Source of the DNA: Bradysia coprophila | Lineage: Eukaryota > Arthropoda > Insecta > Diptera > Sciaridae | Length of the DNA stretch: 64,000 nucleotides | Reading direction: 5' to 3' | Assembly (NCBI RefSeq): GCF_014529535.1 | Contig: NW_023503493.1 | Span: 1,860,001-1,924,000 of the forward strand | Shown here: positions 44,901 through 56,605 of the stretch, one piece after another | How the letters are laid out: every line of letters starts with the position of its first letter | Numbering within the stretch: position 1 is the stretch's first letter | Notes under the pieces: model-generated | What the model saw: only the letters and a program-made list of their open reading frames with translations | Databases searched by the model: none | Told to the model about the DNA's origin: nothing | Position numbers and translations under genes: made by a program

Positions 44901-46530
44901 TGTATTCAATAGTTTTACAAACAAAAAATTATCCCATAAAAATTTGTAAAATAGTGTCACAAGTGGCAGATGATTCGACTTACTTTCGTTTAAATTCTTT
45001 CAGTGTTACGCAATTTTTTTTTGTTAACTTTCAGAAACCTTTTGCGTAAATTTTTTGTTGATAGAACATTTGCATACAGGAGGCGCAGAACGGGCCGTGG
45101 TATTTCGAATGTTGATGGAGTCGATATCGAAAACAACATGTACATTTGCTAACAATCACAGTGCAGGGCTGTGATGAGAACCATTTTACTTGCGAATAGT
45201 CACAGGATAAGTTAAACTGCTTATGTGTTGGTCGGCTACTTCACTGTTTGTCCATCGTGAATTTCTCAAAATTAAATAATGGAAAAATGTCGAAAATGTT
45301 TTTTTTAGACATCACTTTAGTGAGCGGGCGTGACGCAAGTCCACTAGCAAAAATGTTTTTGGGGACGGCGGAGCATATTTATAGCAACTTTTTGACTTCT
45401 CGTCATTAGCTCCAATGACAATAAGCGAAAAATCTCGAATTTTCAGATAATGCAAATCGCATACGTTAGTTAGTCAGTTCCTATGGAATAGTGGATCCAA
45501 CAACTCCTAAACGTTTCTATAAATTTTCCTGAAATTTTTCAAAAATTGGAAAAAACCCCGTTCTTGTGAGCTGGAGCTCCTCAAAGTCTTCATACGAATG
45601 CCATATAAAAGCTGATTTGTATGTGTGTATGTGTACGTGTGCTTTCGAGAAATCATGGCCCTACGTTAGTGAAAACTTGGGTATGAAGAAATGGATTTTC
45701 ATACGTTTTGAAATTGATGAATTTGACCAACCTTTGTTAGTTCGTCCTTCTGTTACAACGAAACTTTTGAATTTACCGGTGGATTTCAGGGTATGTCAAG
45801 GACGTAATTCTGATAAATAAATTTCAACAAATTTTCATAAAAGAGTATATTTTGAAGCTATGAGCGTGTTAAGCTATTGAGCTATGTCAGCCATAACTCA
45901 GAAAATATGGCAGATAGAAAGTTCGTTTAAAAGACAAAGGTAGAGTTTTAGATTCTAGTCGATGCGTGTTTCATGGTTTCCATAAAAAGTTTAAAAGCTT
46001 ATTTGAGAGCTTCGTCAAATTTTCGATTTTCGTTAAATTTTCGATTTTCGTCAAATTTTTAATTTTCGATTTTCGTCAAATTATTGAATTTCGTAAAATT
46101 TTCGATTTTTGTCAAATGAAAGCTGAAAGGTTCAGATCAAAGAGAAAGTTATACGGTTTCGTAAGAAGAATATTTTCGCTTAAGCTGCACAATATGATTG
46201 TCTATTATCTGCGACTAAATTCTAAAAAATCACAACTTAGAAAAGAGCTGATATTGCCCAAAACCACTTACAGTAGAGGTGTGACGCAAGTCCTGTTATC
46301 CACTTACAAAAGTACTGATATCGGTGTAGGTGATGCTCCCAGATTCGACACGCGAAAGATATGCATCACAAATGGCAGCTGATCAGAAAATCACGCGAAA
46401 CTTTTATCAACAAAAATTTTACCCTAACCTTAAAATTTACAAAAGCTCAGTGAGTAGGTCTACGACTGTGGGTGATACATTCGACGTTTAAGTCAGTTAA
46501 ATAAAACAATGCGGCGACAATTGGACCCAC
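44901..46530. repeat. Further copies of the same repeat family; short minisatellite
   Basis: 45310-45640 (gtgagcgggcgtgacgcaag, ctcctaaacgtttctat, tgccatataaaagc) is inverted at about 48840-49345. A short ttcgtcaaattttcgatttt minisatellite lies at 46010-46118. A GTGACGCAAGTCC..GATATC motif is at 46270-46345. No gene is supported. Confidence 0.5.
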
Positions 46531-46535
46531 ACGAT

Positions 46536-47612
46536 TCACCTCCTCGATTTTATTTTCAGTAAGGCAGCTTGAACATATTGAAGTGACTGTCCGAAAGGAT
46601 CTTCGGCCGTAATCGATCCAATTTCTTCGTACTGATTGAAGCGATCTCCTTTTACATTCGCTTCTCCCTGCTCCGCAATGATTTTGATCAATTCACGTCG
46701 CTCCAAGATTTCGCTCGGGAACGCAATGGTGCATAGATCGCCCGCACTGATCAATGACCAACGAATGTGTCGGATTAGTTCCTGGAATTCAAATTTTGGT
46801 TGAGTCGTCGTTTGAATGAGAAACCGACGTCCTGAACGGTTTTTTTCTCGGCCACTCGAAATGACAATTTCATTGATAGTAAGAACGGGAATAGATTCGG
46901 CAGAAGCAGATTTTCAATCCGATTAAGAATCGAATTAAGTCGACCGACTCAAAATACCGTTAGAATGTCTTCCGTTCCAATAAAGTAGCTAGCGAAGTGA
47001 TGGACAGCGTTGTGAATGATTCCTCGTTGAGAAGACACAGTGCATTCCGTTCCATAAATTCGAAGCAGACCTCCTGCACAGCCTGAATCGAGTACTTTGT
47101 AGCCCAATCGAAAATCTCACAGCAAGTCCCCATCATTACGCTACCGGTCACGTATGCAAAAGCACCACATTTTAACGGTTCAAATCCATACAAATCGGCT
47201 AGCCGGTACACATCCAGTTTATGAGTGATATCGAGACCAGCGAACGGCACACGACCGGTGTATATGTACCGCAAAATCTCCTTGAATGCCACCAATGGAA
47301 CGTGCAATTCGATTTCGGATTGTGACGATTCGACAAAGCCACCATTCAGCAGAGAATCAAAGTACGGACTTCTCGCCGACACGATTGTTTTGTGTGCTGG
47401 AATGCGGTCGTTTTCGACGAGGAACGTCACATCGGCATGATCGTTGCTCATGTACAGTTTGCCGATCGTTTGCAAAATTGCGTCTGCATTGAACGATTAA
47501 CGAGGAGTGGACAATGATCGAAAAAAATTAATGAGAGTCGAATGTGACGCGCATTGCGCAGACACTCACCCGAGTCGTTTATTTCATCACAATCTTTGGT
47601 ATGATTAGCCAT
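46536..47612 (-). CDS. BTB/POZ-domain protein, BACK region apparently broken
   Basis: Exon 1 is 47570-47612 (ATG at 47612, MANHTKDCDEINDS) and exon 2 is 46960-47483, joined in phase. They encode a BTB domain typical of BTBD9/KLHL-type proteins: DVTFLVENDRIPAHKTIVSA, SPYFDSLLNGGF, EILRYIYTGRV, LADLYGFEPLK, then the start of a BACK domain (FEFMERNALCLLNEESF). BTB domains dimerise and recruit Cullin-3 ubiquitin ligases. The frame hits TAA at 46960-46962 just after LLERKTF, where BACK proteins normally continue with a helix. A further BACK-like piece follows at 46536-46781 (ELIRHIRWSLISAGDL onwards) behind a good acceptor (aattccag), but no exon for the missing segment is visible in the 178 nt between. 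So either a 188-residue short BTB protein is made, or the gene is decaying. Divergent from OGG1. Confidence 0.7.
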
Positions 47613-47994
47613 TTGTTTCAGCCGAGGTTTCAGCACTATCAAAACTGAAACGTCGAAGATTGTAGAGCGTAAAATCCTGACCTGACGATTCGAGTGAAAT
47701 GCACCAATTGATCAAAATAATGATTTTGAAAACAAAGTCGATTAACGTGCTGATATTGAGTATTATGGTGAACGAGAAAGAACTATTTTTAATTGCAAGT
47801 TATAAGTAAATGGTCATCGGTTTTCCCGCTCTGATCATAAAAAATTCAATTTCAGCTCATGCCGCGCTGTTTCATTTTTTTAAAGTGCGGCTGTCATCTG
47901 TTATCGATAACAACTTCATCAATTGGCACTTGAGGTGTAAGCTGGCAACACCATTTAGCAAAGATCACGATCCGTCGAAAAACCCTGCAGGGTG

Positions 47995-49410
47995 AAAGTG
48001 TGACGCGAGTCCTTGTTTCTACTTATAAAATAACTGATATCGCTAAGGGTGACGCATACTGCGCCTCAACGCAAACGTTTTATCAACAAAAAATTGCGTC
48101 ACAAGTGGCAGATGTTGAGGAAACTACTGGTAGGAAAATAGTTAAAGTAGGAAAATATGTGTCCTGAATCATCTGCCACTTTGTGAAATTTGGGTTCCAA
48201 ATAAGAACCACATGGATACATCGAGGAACTCTTTATTTTAGTTGATCTCACTCTTATCAGCAATAAATATGAATAACCGCACAAAAAACCTCAAAAAAGC
48301 GAAAAAAAAGGATAAAATCTCGTCGATTTGGGGTGGACTTCCACTAAAGTCGCTCCAGCCCTTTGGAGTGAAACTTATCCAAGGAAGTTTTTCCATTACA
48401 TGGTACTACAGAGGCTACTCTCTCTCACCACGCATACCATGTATGTAACTGCAGCCGGTCAGGAACTTAGGAAAGTCACCTATTTTTTCACCTAAAATCA
48501 TTGATATCACCAACAAGTCACCAGCAGGTCACTCATGTCGAAAATACCACAAATTCATTAAAAAACCCGATTGAAGTTAGGTAGTGCCAGAGGAATCTTC
48601 TGTCATCCCAAAATTTAGGAACAAACCTTGGACAACCTCACTCATCATGTCGAAAATAACACAAATCCATCGGAAAATCCGATGGAAGTTAAGAAGGGCC
48701 AGAGGAATCGTCTGTCATCCCAAATTTGAGAACCAACCTTGTGGAAGTTAACACTTATGATCCACACAATTTCCAACAAGAAGCACATCTCAACAACACA
48801 CACCTGTCACCACATGACCATCCATATCATGCATGAAAATATACAACACACACCCACACACACCCATATACAAACTGGCGTTTTTATGGAGACTTTGTGA
48901 AGCTTTAGCTCCCAAGATATGGATTTTTTCACACTTTTGAAAATTCTTATTTTTGGGCCATTTATTAGCCTATAACCAAAATTGCAGGAAAATCTATAGA
49001 AACGATAAGGAACCACTGGATCCACTTGCTGGATCTACTTTACCATGGGAACTGACTAACGTATGTGATTTCAGTTTTTTGAAAAAACGAAATTTTGCTA
49101 ATTTTCATACAAAATTTTGAAATTCAATATCTCAGCCAAATCTGAACCTACAGTAACGTGTGATAGCTCGTTGAACTCGTATGGATTCCTAGATTCCAAA
49201 TATTAATATATAATATAAAATTTGGGGGTCGTTGGAGTTAAGGGGAAGAAGTCAAAAAGTTGCTGTAAATGTGTTCCGCCGTCACCAAACGTTTTTTAAA
49301 AAAAAACATTTTTGGTAGTGGACTTGCATCACGCCCGCTTTCTAACGTGCGGGCATGATATCACAAAATCACTCAGCATTTTTCAAAAATTCAAAAAATT
49401 TCCCGCCATT
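47995..49410. repeat. Inverted copies of the 43.8-45.6 kb repeat family
   Basis: Starts with gtgtgacgcgagtccttg and an ctgatatcgctaagggtgac motif (47996-48045). 48540-48745 holds inverted ~100-bp units (agtgccagaggaatcttctg). 48840-49345 inverts 45310-45640. Together with the left set, these flank the BTB gene as a large inverted pair. Confidence 0.6.
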
Positions 49411-49611
49411 TCACTGTAAGAGCGGACCGATTGAAAGCGAGACAAAATCCGCTACGAACTGACGGCACTCGGCTTGATTGACAGCACTGACAATGTGGTT
49501 TAAGAACGCCAAAAGTGTTGGTAAACAAAACATCAAATTCAAATCAGCGCAACGACTATACAGCAGTGAGTGCAGAATCTCTTCTTTTGCTCAAAATTCC
49601 TGCGAATTAAA

Positions 49612-50924
49612 ATGTCATCGAAGTGGATCAGTTTATCCTGCTCTCCTATCCAGTTGAGCACAACATTAACTGGCGGTCAAAGTTTTCGGTGATTTTTTGT
49701 CGTTGAAATTTGGTTGCATTGCGGAGTGTTGATGTCAAACCGACCATTTTATAGGTGGAAACGATACAACACTGACGGTGACACTGAATCCAAGTCATTC
49801 ATTGGTGTGATGGCAAACTGTCTGTGGCTGCTGAAGGAAACCGACACAACAGTTCAGTTCAAAGTCTTGGGCGAATTGCCCTATCCGACCGGCAATAAGT
49901 TCAGCATCGTGCGCATGAAAGTTCCTCCACCGAAACCGACCAAGACCAAGCGGAACGAAGGGCTACTCTACGCCGACGAATACTACAAGAGTCTGTTGCG
50001 ATCGTACTTTCGACTGGACGTTGACCTAGAGAAACACTATGAGCAATGGAGTGCGGCACACAGTCACTTCCGCGACGAAGCAGCACGTTTCTATGCCATT
50101 CGAATGCTGGACCAGGAACCGGTCGAGAATTTATTTTCGTTCATTTGCAGCCAGAACAATCACATCACCAGAATATCGTCGCTGGTGGAGAAGTTGTGCT
50201 CGATGTACGGACCGGAGATTTGCCAGTTTGAAGGTGTGACGTACCACTCGTTTCCCGATGCACAGAGATTGTCGAGCCCAGAGGTGAGACATCAGTCGAC
50301 GCTACTGAATGTGTCTATTCTAACGATGCCTTTCTATCGGTTACAGGTGGAGGGACAACTTCGATCCGCGTCGTTCGGTTATCGAGCAAAGTTCATACAG
50401 AAATCGGCCGCCGAGGTTGTGGCAAATGGTAATTTGGAATGGTTCCACCAGCTACAGGAACTCGACTACAAAGCAGCTCATCAAGAACTGACGAAACTAA
50501 CAGGAATCGGACCCAAGGTACGGACGCGACTGGTTCAAATTTTTCCTTTCCATTTCCGTTGTTCAAATGAACACTCCGTCTCATAGGTTGCCGACTGCAT
50601 TTGCCTGATGTCGTTGAATCATCTGGAAGCGATTCCTGTCGACACTCATGTCTATCAAATTGCCAAATTGCATTACCTTCCCGGATTGAAGGCTGCGAAA
50701 AGTGTCACGGCCAAAGTGTACAACGAAATCGGCGACAAATTTCGCGAAGTGTATGGAGACCTAGCAGGATGGGCACAGACGGTAAGATTTGACGGTTTTG
50801 AATTTAATGCCCGGTCTTGTTGTCAACGATGGGTGGATTTTAGGTACTCTTCTGTTCGGACTTGGCGAAATTTAAGGAAAACGCAGACGATGGTGTGGCT
50901 AAGAAGCGACGTAAGAAGTCGTAG
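49612..50924 (+). CDS. Ogg1: 8-oxoguanine DNA glycosylase
   Basis: Five exons in phase: 49612-49688, 49755-50283, 50347-50517, 50587-50781, 50844-50924. They total 1053 nt, 350 residues (human OGG1 is 345). The enzyme removes 8-oxoguanine opposite C and nicks the strand, starting base excision repair in nucleus and mitochondria. The N-terminal domain has LTGGQSFRWKRY; the middle has RLLDQEPVENLFSFICSQNN-like sequence (MLDQEPVENLFSFICSQNNH). The helix-hairpin-helix/GPD motif is TGIGPKVADCICLM, with the catalytic Lys at about 259 (exon 3 end) and the Asp in IPVDTHVYQIA at about 278; both are conserved. Late motif WAQTVLFCSDL is present. The C terminus is basic (KKRRKKS), probably a nuclear localisation signal. 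Intron 50284-50346 is 63 nt and free of stops in frame, so read-through would not shift the frame. The gene looks intact. Confidence 0.95.
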
Positions 50925-50983
50925 GGCTGGCTGCTTGTTTGGATTGTTAGGCGTAAAAATGTTCCGTGTCTTTGTGTTTGAGC

Positions 50984-50989
50984 AATAAA
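50984..50989 (+). terminator. Poly(A) signal AATAAA of the OGG1 gene
   Basis: Canonical AATAAA 60 nt downstream of the TAG stop. Confidence 0.65.
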
Positions 50990-51229
50990 TCGATTTACCG
51001 TTTACGTTTCGTGTGAGAAATTATTTGACCCACACTCTGGTCATGAATGGACCTGTGAGAAATCTAGGATTTCTTTCGGACACAGCTACACTTTTATTCG
51101 ACTGGTGTTTCTTGACGAATGAGCAAGATCTCTGAACACTTAACAAGGAGTTCTCTACATATTTAAGCCACCTTAGCTTCGTTTAATTCATTTGAACGAG
51201 TTTCACCGAAGCTAGTTGCTAAATAAGTG

Positions 51230-51535
51230 TAGTCTGGACCACCGGCTTGACGATACTTCCAAACCACGCCTCAAAGTATGCAAAATACTCTCAGAGGAAA
51301 GTTAGGCGCATCATTGATATATCTCGCCTAAATGTAGGTTAGACAATGCACACAAAATCATCGTATTTGTGTTGCGTCATACGAGTCATTCAGTGTGTGC
51401 ATAGTTGCAGCCACCAAACACACTACCCAAATTATAAAGCTTCAATGAATTTGTGAGTTCGTCTGACATGACAATCGAACGCAGATCATTTTAGTGGAAT
51501 GCTAGTACGTAAAGCTACTGAGCCAACCCGTTTTC
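51230..51535 (-). mobile_element. tRNA-derived SINE, copy 2
   Basis: Aligned along its whole length with 37181-37530 (gtctggaccaccggctt, aaaccacgcctcaaagtat, ttgcagccaccaaacac, gctagtacgtaa). Box A reads GGCTCAGTAGC and box B has decayed (GCGTTCGATTGTC), so this copy is older or inactive. Confidence 0.75.
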
Positions 51536-51768
51536 GCAATGGCGTGTAATGAATTCCTTTCGCAGCATTCGAAGTAATTTACTATTGTGCTGATTTGGCT
51601 AGCTAAGAAATCGCAATTTAAATGAAAGTTTGACCGGAACGACAAGTTTTCAAAGTCCCAATCATAGAGGTAGACTACCAATCGAAGTAAATCTGAACGG
51701 TTTCGGTTGGGAACTTCATATTTTCGGGCCATACGTCAAAGACTGTCTCGTCGACAACATCCAATCCA

Positions 51769-51822
51769 AGGCTGTAAACTTTGGGGAGGTCACGCAGATA
51801 CCCCAAAGTTTATAGCCTTGAT
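51769..51822. repeat. Short hairpin
   Basis: aggctgtaaactttgggg pairs imperfectly with ccccaaagtttatagcct around a short loop. ORFs overlapping it show no known family. Confidence 0.5.
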
Positions 51823-51985
51823 CCAATCAACAAATAATGCCGAAACCGTTGAAGCAGCCAGTTTTACCGAACGTGAACGAGAACAAGGCGGCGATTATCT
51901 CATTGGAATTTGTGGACGATAGCTGAATGTTTATGGAGCTGGGGCTATAAAGTTCATCGACAGACAATGAAGCGTTCAAAAGGCT

Positions 51986-52948
51986 AATGCTCAAAACAAA
52001 CGAGGCATTGAAAACGTGTTTTGGTCCTAGTTTTCATGACGAAATTTTCGAAACTGTCAAATGAATTTAGAAATTTCTCTATCGAAAATTGCGATTGCTG
52101 CATCTGTCAATGAAAACTATGACCAAAACACGTTTTCAATGCCTCGTTTGTTTTCAGCATAATGCTCAAAACAAACGAGGCATTGAAAACGTGTTTTGGT
52201 CCTAGTTTTCATGACGAAATTTTCGAAACTGTCAAATGAAGTTAGAACTTTTTCTATTCAAAATCTCGATTGCTGCATCTGTCAATGAAAACTAGGACCA
52301 AAACACGTTTTCAATGCCTCGTCATTCAAAACGTGTTTTGGTCCTTGTTTTCATGACGAAATTGTCGCAACTGTCAAATTAAGTTAGAAATTTCTCTATC
52401 GAAAATTGCGATTGCTGCATCTGTCAATGAAAACTAGGACCAAAACACGTTTTCAATGCCTCGTTTGTTTTGAGCATAATGCTGAAAACAAACGAGACAT
52501 TAAAAATGTTTTCCCCTGATTCTCCTGAATCAGGCCAGTTTCCATGGTTCTGGATAAATAGAGTAGGGTAATTTTTGTTAAGAATAGAAGCCACTCCATG
52601 GGTGGAATTTGTGTCATATACAGGTACAAATTTAGGATTAATTTTAAGACATTAAAAACGTGTTTTGGTCCTAGTTTTCATTGACAAATCAATTTTCAAA
52701 GCAATTTTCGATAGAGAAATTTCTAACTTAATTTGACAGTTGCGACAATTTCGTCATGAAAACAAGGACCAAAACACGTTTTGAATGACGAGGCATTGAA
52801 AACGTGTTTTGGTCCTAGTTTTCATTGACAGATGCAGCAATCGAGATTTTGAATAGAAAAAGTTCTAACTTCATTTGACAGTTTCGAAAATTTCGTCATG
52901 AAAAATAGGACCAAAACACGTTTTGAATGCCTCGTTTGTTTTGAGCAT
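51986..52948. mobile_element. Cluster of five related ~160-bp MITE units in a higher-order palindrome
   Basis: Units begin or end with atgctcaaaacaaacgaggc and ttgaaaacgtgttttggtcc or complements: about 51986-52160, 52162-52322, 52325-52477, 52641-52787 and 52790-52948. Each unit is itself palindromic. Units 2 and 3 are mirrored by units 5 and 4 around about 52560, where a ~160-bp unrelated spacer lies. Confidence 0.8.
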
Positions 52949-53217
52949 AACGAATTTCTTTTTGTAAAATTTTCTTTCACAAATTTTTTGGCTCAATTTT
53001 TGGTTGATAAAACTTTTGCGTACGACGCACAACACGTCACCCAAAGCAATATCAGTTATTTTGTAAGTAAGATAAAGGACTTTCGTCTTTATCTTACGTC
53101 TTATCTTGCTTCCTCGCCATCTGAAGGATTTGACTTCGTTCACTTGCGGAGAGTCAGCCAAAAAGTTATTGAAAGCTTCTCTTTTAGATTTTTTATGGAG
53201 CTTTTGACAAGAAAAAG

Positions 53218-53702
53218 GTAGACGCTAGACCAATCGCTGTAGGTATTACTTGGAGACGTGTAGCAGGCAAAATAGTTTGCTATCGCGTCAGGGATGAGTT
53301 AGCGAAAGTTTTAGCTCCAATCCAGATAGGCTGTGGTGTGAAACGGGGCGCTGAAGCTCTTATCTATGCGGTTAGGTGTTTCGCTACGGCAGAACACGAA
53401 AGAGCTATGCTTATAATCAAGTTTCATTTTAAAAATGCTTTCAATATGTTATTTAGGAAATTTTTTTTTTGTCTGAAGTTGAAGAGATCTGTCCAGAGAT
53501 GTCTCCAATCATAAGACAAGCTTATAGTCGTTATTCAAATTCGATCTACGACGAAGAGATATTTCTGTCAAAGAGATGCGTACAGCAAGGCGATCCTCTA
53601 GGTCCACCTGCTATGTTTTGCGTTTCAAAAGTTCATTTTTCGCAGCTGGTTGCAGAAAACGTTGTATGCAACCAGTTGGGAAAAGTAGTAGTAGTAGCAT
53701 AA
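53218..53702 (+). pseudogene. Dead reverse transcriptase fragment
   Basis: Two overlapping frames continue one protein: 53218-53459 (ARPIAVGITWRRVAGKI, GCGVKRGAEALIYAVR, KFHFKNAFNMLF) and 53469-53702 (IIRQAYSRYS, CVQQGDPLGPPAMF). This is the palm region of a non-LTR-type reverse transcriptase. The motif A aspartate (normally LDFKNAFN) is His here, and a T-run near 53460 shifts the frame, so it is inactive. It is probably the same family as the C-terminal tails at 3.7, 27.3 and 29.9 kb. Confidence 0.75.
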
Positions 53703-55825
53703 ATTACGATTTCACCACTAGTGGTGAAAAGTAAAACATTGAAAAACATAGAAAAAAAAGACCCTTCGATCGCCTCCCAAATCACGCATGAAAAAATTCA
53801 GTTTTGGCAGCGCCTAAAAATTTACCGTGCGTCGAAAATGACAGATGACAGATGGGGTAAATAATTTAACAAGATTTTTCATTTTTAGTTTTTCTTCTTA
53901 TATTTTGTTGTTGTTTTTTACATTATGCAATTATAATATTTTTGTTTTTAATAACTTTCAAATCATACCATACACACAATGTTTTGTTTGTTTGTTTGTC
54001 ATTTCTTAGCAATTAAATTTTTTAATAGAATTATATATAATTTTTACAATAATAGAGTTGTGTATAATAAGTAATTTATAATTAAATGTTTTCTTTCTTT
54101 TTTACTTTTATGTTTTTAGTGTTTTTCTTCTTCTTCTTCTTCTTTTTCATTTAATTTTTTTGTGGTTTTGGTTGTTTTTTTTAATAATTTATTTTTGTGT
54201 CTCATAACTTTTGTTTCCTTTTGCTCCAAGCAGGGAAAAAATGGAAAAAGAAATGAAAAAAAAAAAAATCTTGAAAAAAAAAACGGAAAGGAATTCGCAG
54301 CAAAGAAATAAGTAACGTGCTTCCTTATGTCGCGTCGCGTCGCTCGCTTTTATGTAATGAAAACTGATTTGATCGCTTTGTAAGAAAGAAAAATGGCCGG
54401 TAGTTGAAAGAAAACGCACCAAAAACCAAAACGGTTCAAACGTGCAGAAAAACCAATTGCTGGCTCAAAAATGAATTCACAGCGGAAGTGCGCCTAAAAT
54501 TCGAATTCTGGATGAATCAGTGGATGAACAAATGAATTGAGAAATAAATGTCAATAAGGAAACACAGAGTGGACGCTGCGTTTGTTTCAACGCTACGTTT
54601 GTTTATGCTTGATTTCCTCTTACGCCGTTTACGCTCCGTTTTGCTAAGCCACACCTCTTTTTTATTGTTTAAAGAGTAAACGGAGTGTAAACGGCGTAAG
54701 AGGAAATCAAGCATTACCTCTTGTTCTGGAGAAAATGACGCGATACTTCTACAACCTAACATGGTTTACTATGTTTCTACAACTTCCGACAAGGGTCGAG
54801 ACGACGGATAAAATTTAAACCAAAAAATTCGCTTGCAAATTTGAAAATCATCAGAAATCTTTTAAAAAATCTTTAGAAATCCAAGAAAATCCATCCAAAA
54901 CGGTAAGAAAATCCAACAAAATCTTCTGTGGATTATCTTTTTCAAAATTCTTTGTTAATTATATTTACAAACATCCGGTCCTCGGTTGTGTCTATTGACC
55001 TCGACTCCGCCTCGAATCAACATTTCAACACAATTGAACGTTTCCACCATTTATCATTGTTATGTGAATGACGATATTATTCGTCCATCAACAATTATCG
55101 TCATCGTAGACTACGACCAATCATCTCTTAACGAAATTAAATCTCCAACACAAAATTTAACGAAATGCAATGCGACTAAATATTGGATGGATTGTCGACA
55201 AAAAAAACTCCAAAAAATTTCACAATAATTGCTAGAGATGAAGACTGATGCGGCATTACAATCGAAATTACGACAAGCACACTCGAAAGAAACTATGAAA
55301 GAATGAATAGCCAAGGCACTACAAGGGAGGACTATTTTGTTTTTGTTTCTCGTAAGATTCTCTTTTATTTTGGAATTTTATTTAAGTTTTAGTTTGTCAG
55401 AGTTTTTCTTTATAACTAGAACAAAAAGAAAGAAAGGAAAACAAGAAAAATGATTTTTTTTTAACCAAAACGGAACATGAGAAAGTAAAAAATAAAAATA
55501 AAAATTTAAAACTAAAAATTACACTTAAGGTCAACCGATTCTATATCGACATTTGCTTCGTCTGTTTTACCAGCTAGTATAGACACATACAGAAACAATG
55601 CACGGGATAAACAGATGAGTGTGGACGTGACACAAACCCGAAGGTTTTTGACCTTTTCCGTCAAAAGTAATGCCTCTGTCACATCAAAGTGCACGTGTTT
55701 TCATTTTAACATCTCTCTCTCTCTCCCTCTCTCCTATACTTTTTATGGATCTCTCTCATTTTGCATAATAATAGATTATCTTTACTTTCTGAGTAGAATG
55801 AACAAATGCAAGGAATTTGTGTTTT
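53703..55825. other. AT-rich non-coding stretch
   Basis: Long A and T runs; no gene. An inverted repeat (atgcttgatttcctcttacg at 54605; cgtaagaggaaatcaagcat ending 54714) forms a ~110-bp hairpin. A block near 54505-54530 matches 33405-33430. Part of 53.7-59.7 kb could be 3' UTR of the minus-strand BAH gene. Confidence 0.45.
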
Positions 55826-55827
55826 GA

Positions 55828-56605
55828 GTACAAAATGTCACCGACCCGCAAGAAGGAAAATATTTTGCTTTCAGAGCAAAAGGAATTGATGGAAGGAACT
55901 TGTGTTTTTAGTACATAATGTCATCGATCCGAAGGAAGAAAAACATTTTGCTGTCTGAGTAGAAGGAATGGATGGAAGGAATTTGTGCTTTGAATACAAA
56001 ATGTCGTCGATGTGTGGGAATTGAAACATTTTACTAGGAATAGATGGAAGGAATCTGTGTTTCTAGTGCAAAATGCAAACGACTCGTTGGAAGGGAAACA
56101 TTTTGCATGCTAAGTAGAAGGAATAGATGAAAGGAATTTGGGTTTTGAGTACAAAATGTCAACGACCTGTGGGAATTGAAACATTTTGGTTTTTGAGCAG
56201 AATAGATTGAAGGAACTTGTATTTTGAGTACAAAATGTCACCGACCCGTAGGAAGGAAAACGTGTTGCTTTCGGAGCAAAAGGAATTGATGGAAGGAACT
56301 TGTGTTTTGAATACAAAATGTCAACGACCTGTAGGAAGGAAAACAATTTGGTTTCTGAACAGAATGGATGGAAGGAATTTCTGTTTTGAGTACAAAATGC
56401 CAATGACTCGGAGGAAGGGAAACATTTTGCTTGCTGAGTGGAGGGAATGGATGGAAGGAATTTCTGTTTTGAGTACAAAATGCCAATGACTCGTAGGAAG
56501 TCAAAATGTCAACGACCAGTAGAATTTGAAATATTTTGCTTTTTGAGTAGAAGGAGGGAATGGAAGGAGCTTGTGTTTTGAGTGCAAAATGTCAAAAAGT
56601 CGTTC
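55828..56605. repeat. Minisatellite with ~80-bp units, about ten copies
   Basis: Units carry tgtgttttgagtacaaaatg, a tcaacgacc-type core, ggaaggaaaacattttgc and gaatggatggaagga. Starts of acaaaatg fall at about 55830, 55914, 55997, 56069, 56151, 56231, 56313, 56391 and 56475. ORFs on both strands across it are repeat artefacts. Confidence 0.8.

Noticed and set aside
50284..50346. Coding read-through of the 63-nt OGG1 intron
   Set aside because: It stays in frame, but it has GTGAGA..TTACAG borders and its removal restores the OGG1 family alignment (PEVEGQL..).
55828..56605. Possible CRISPR-like array of ~80-bp units
   Set aside because: The units are imperfect throughout with no constant repeat/unique spacer pattern, and the DNA is eukaryotic; it is a minisatellite.
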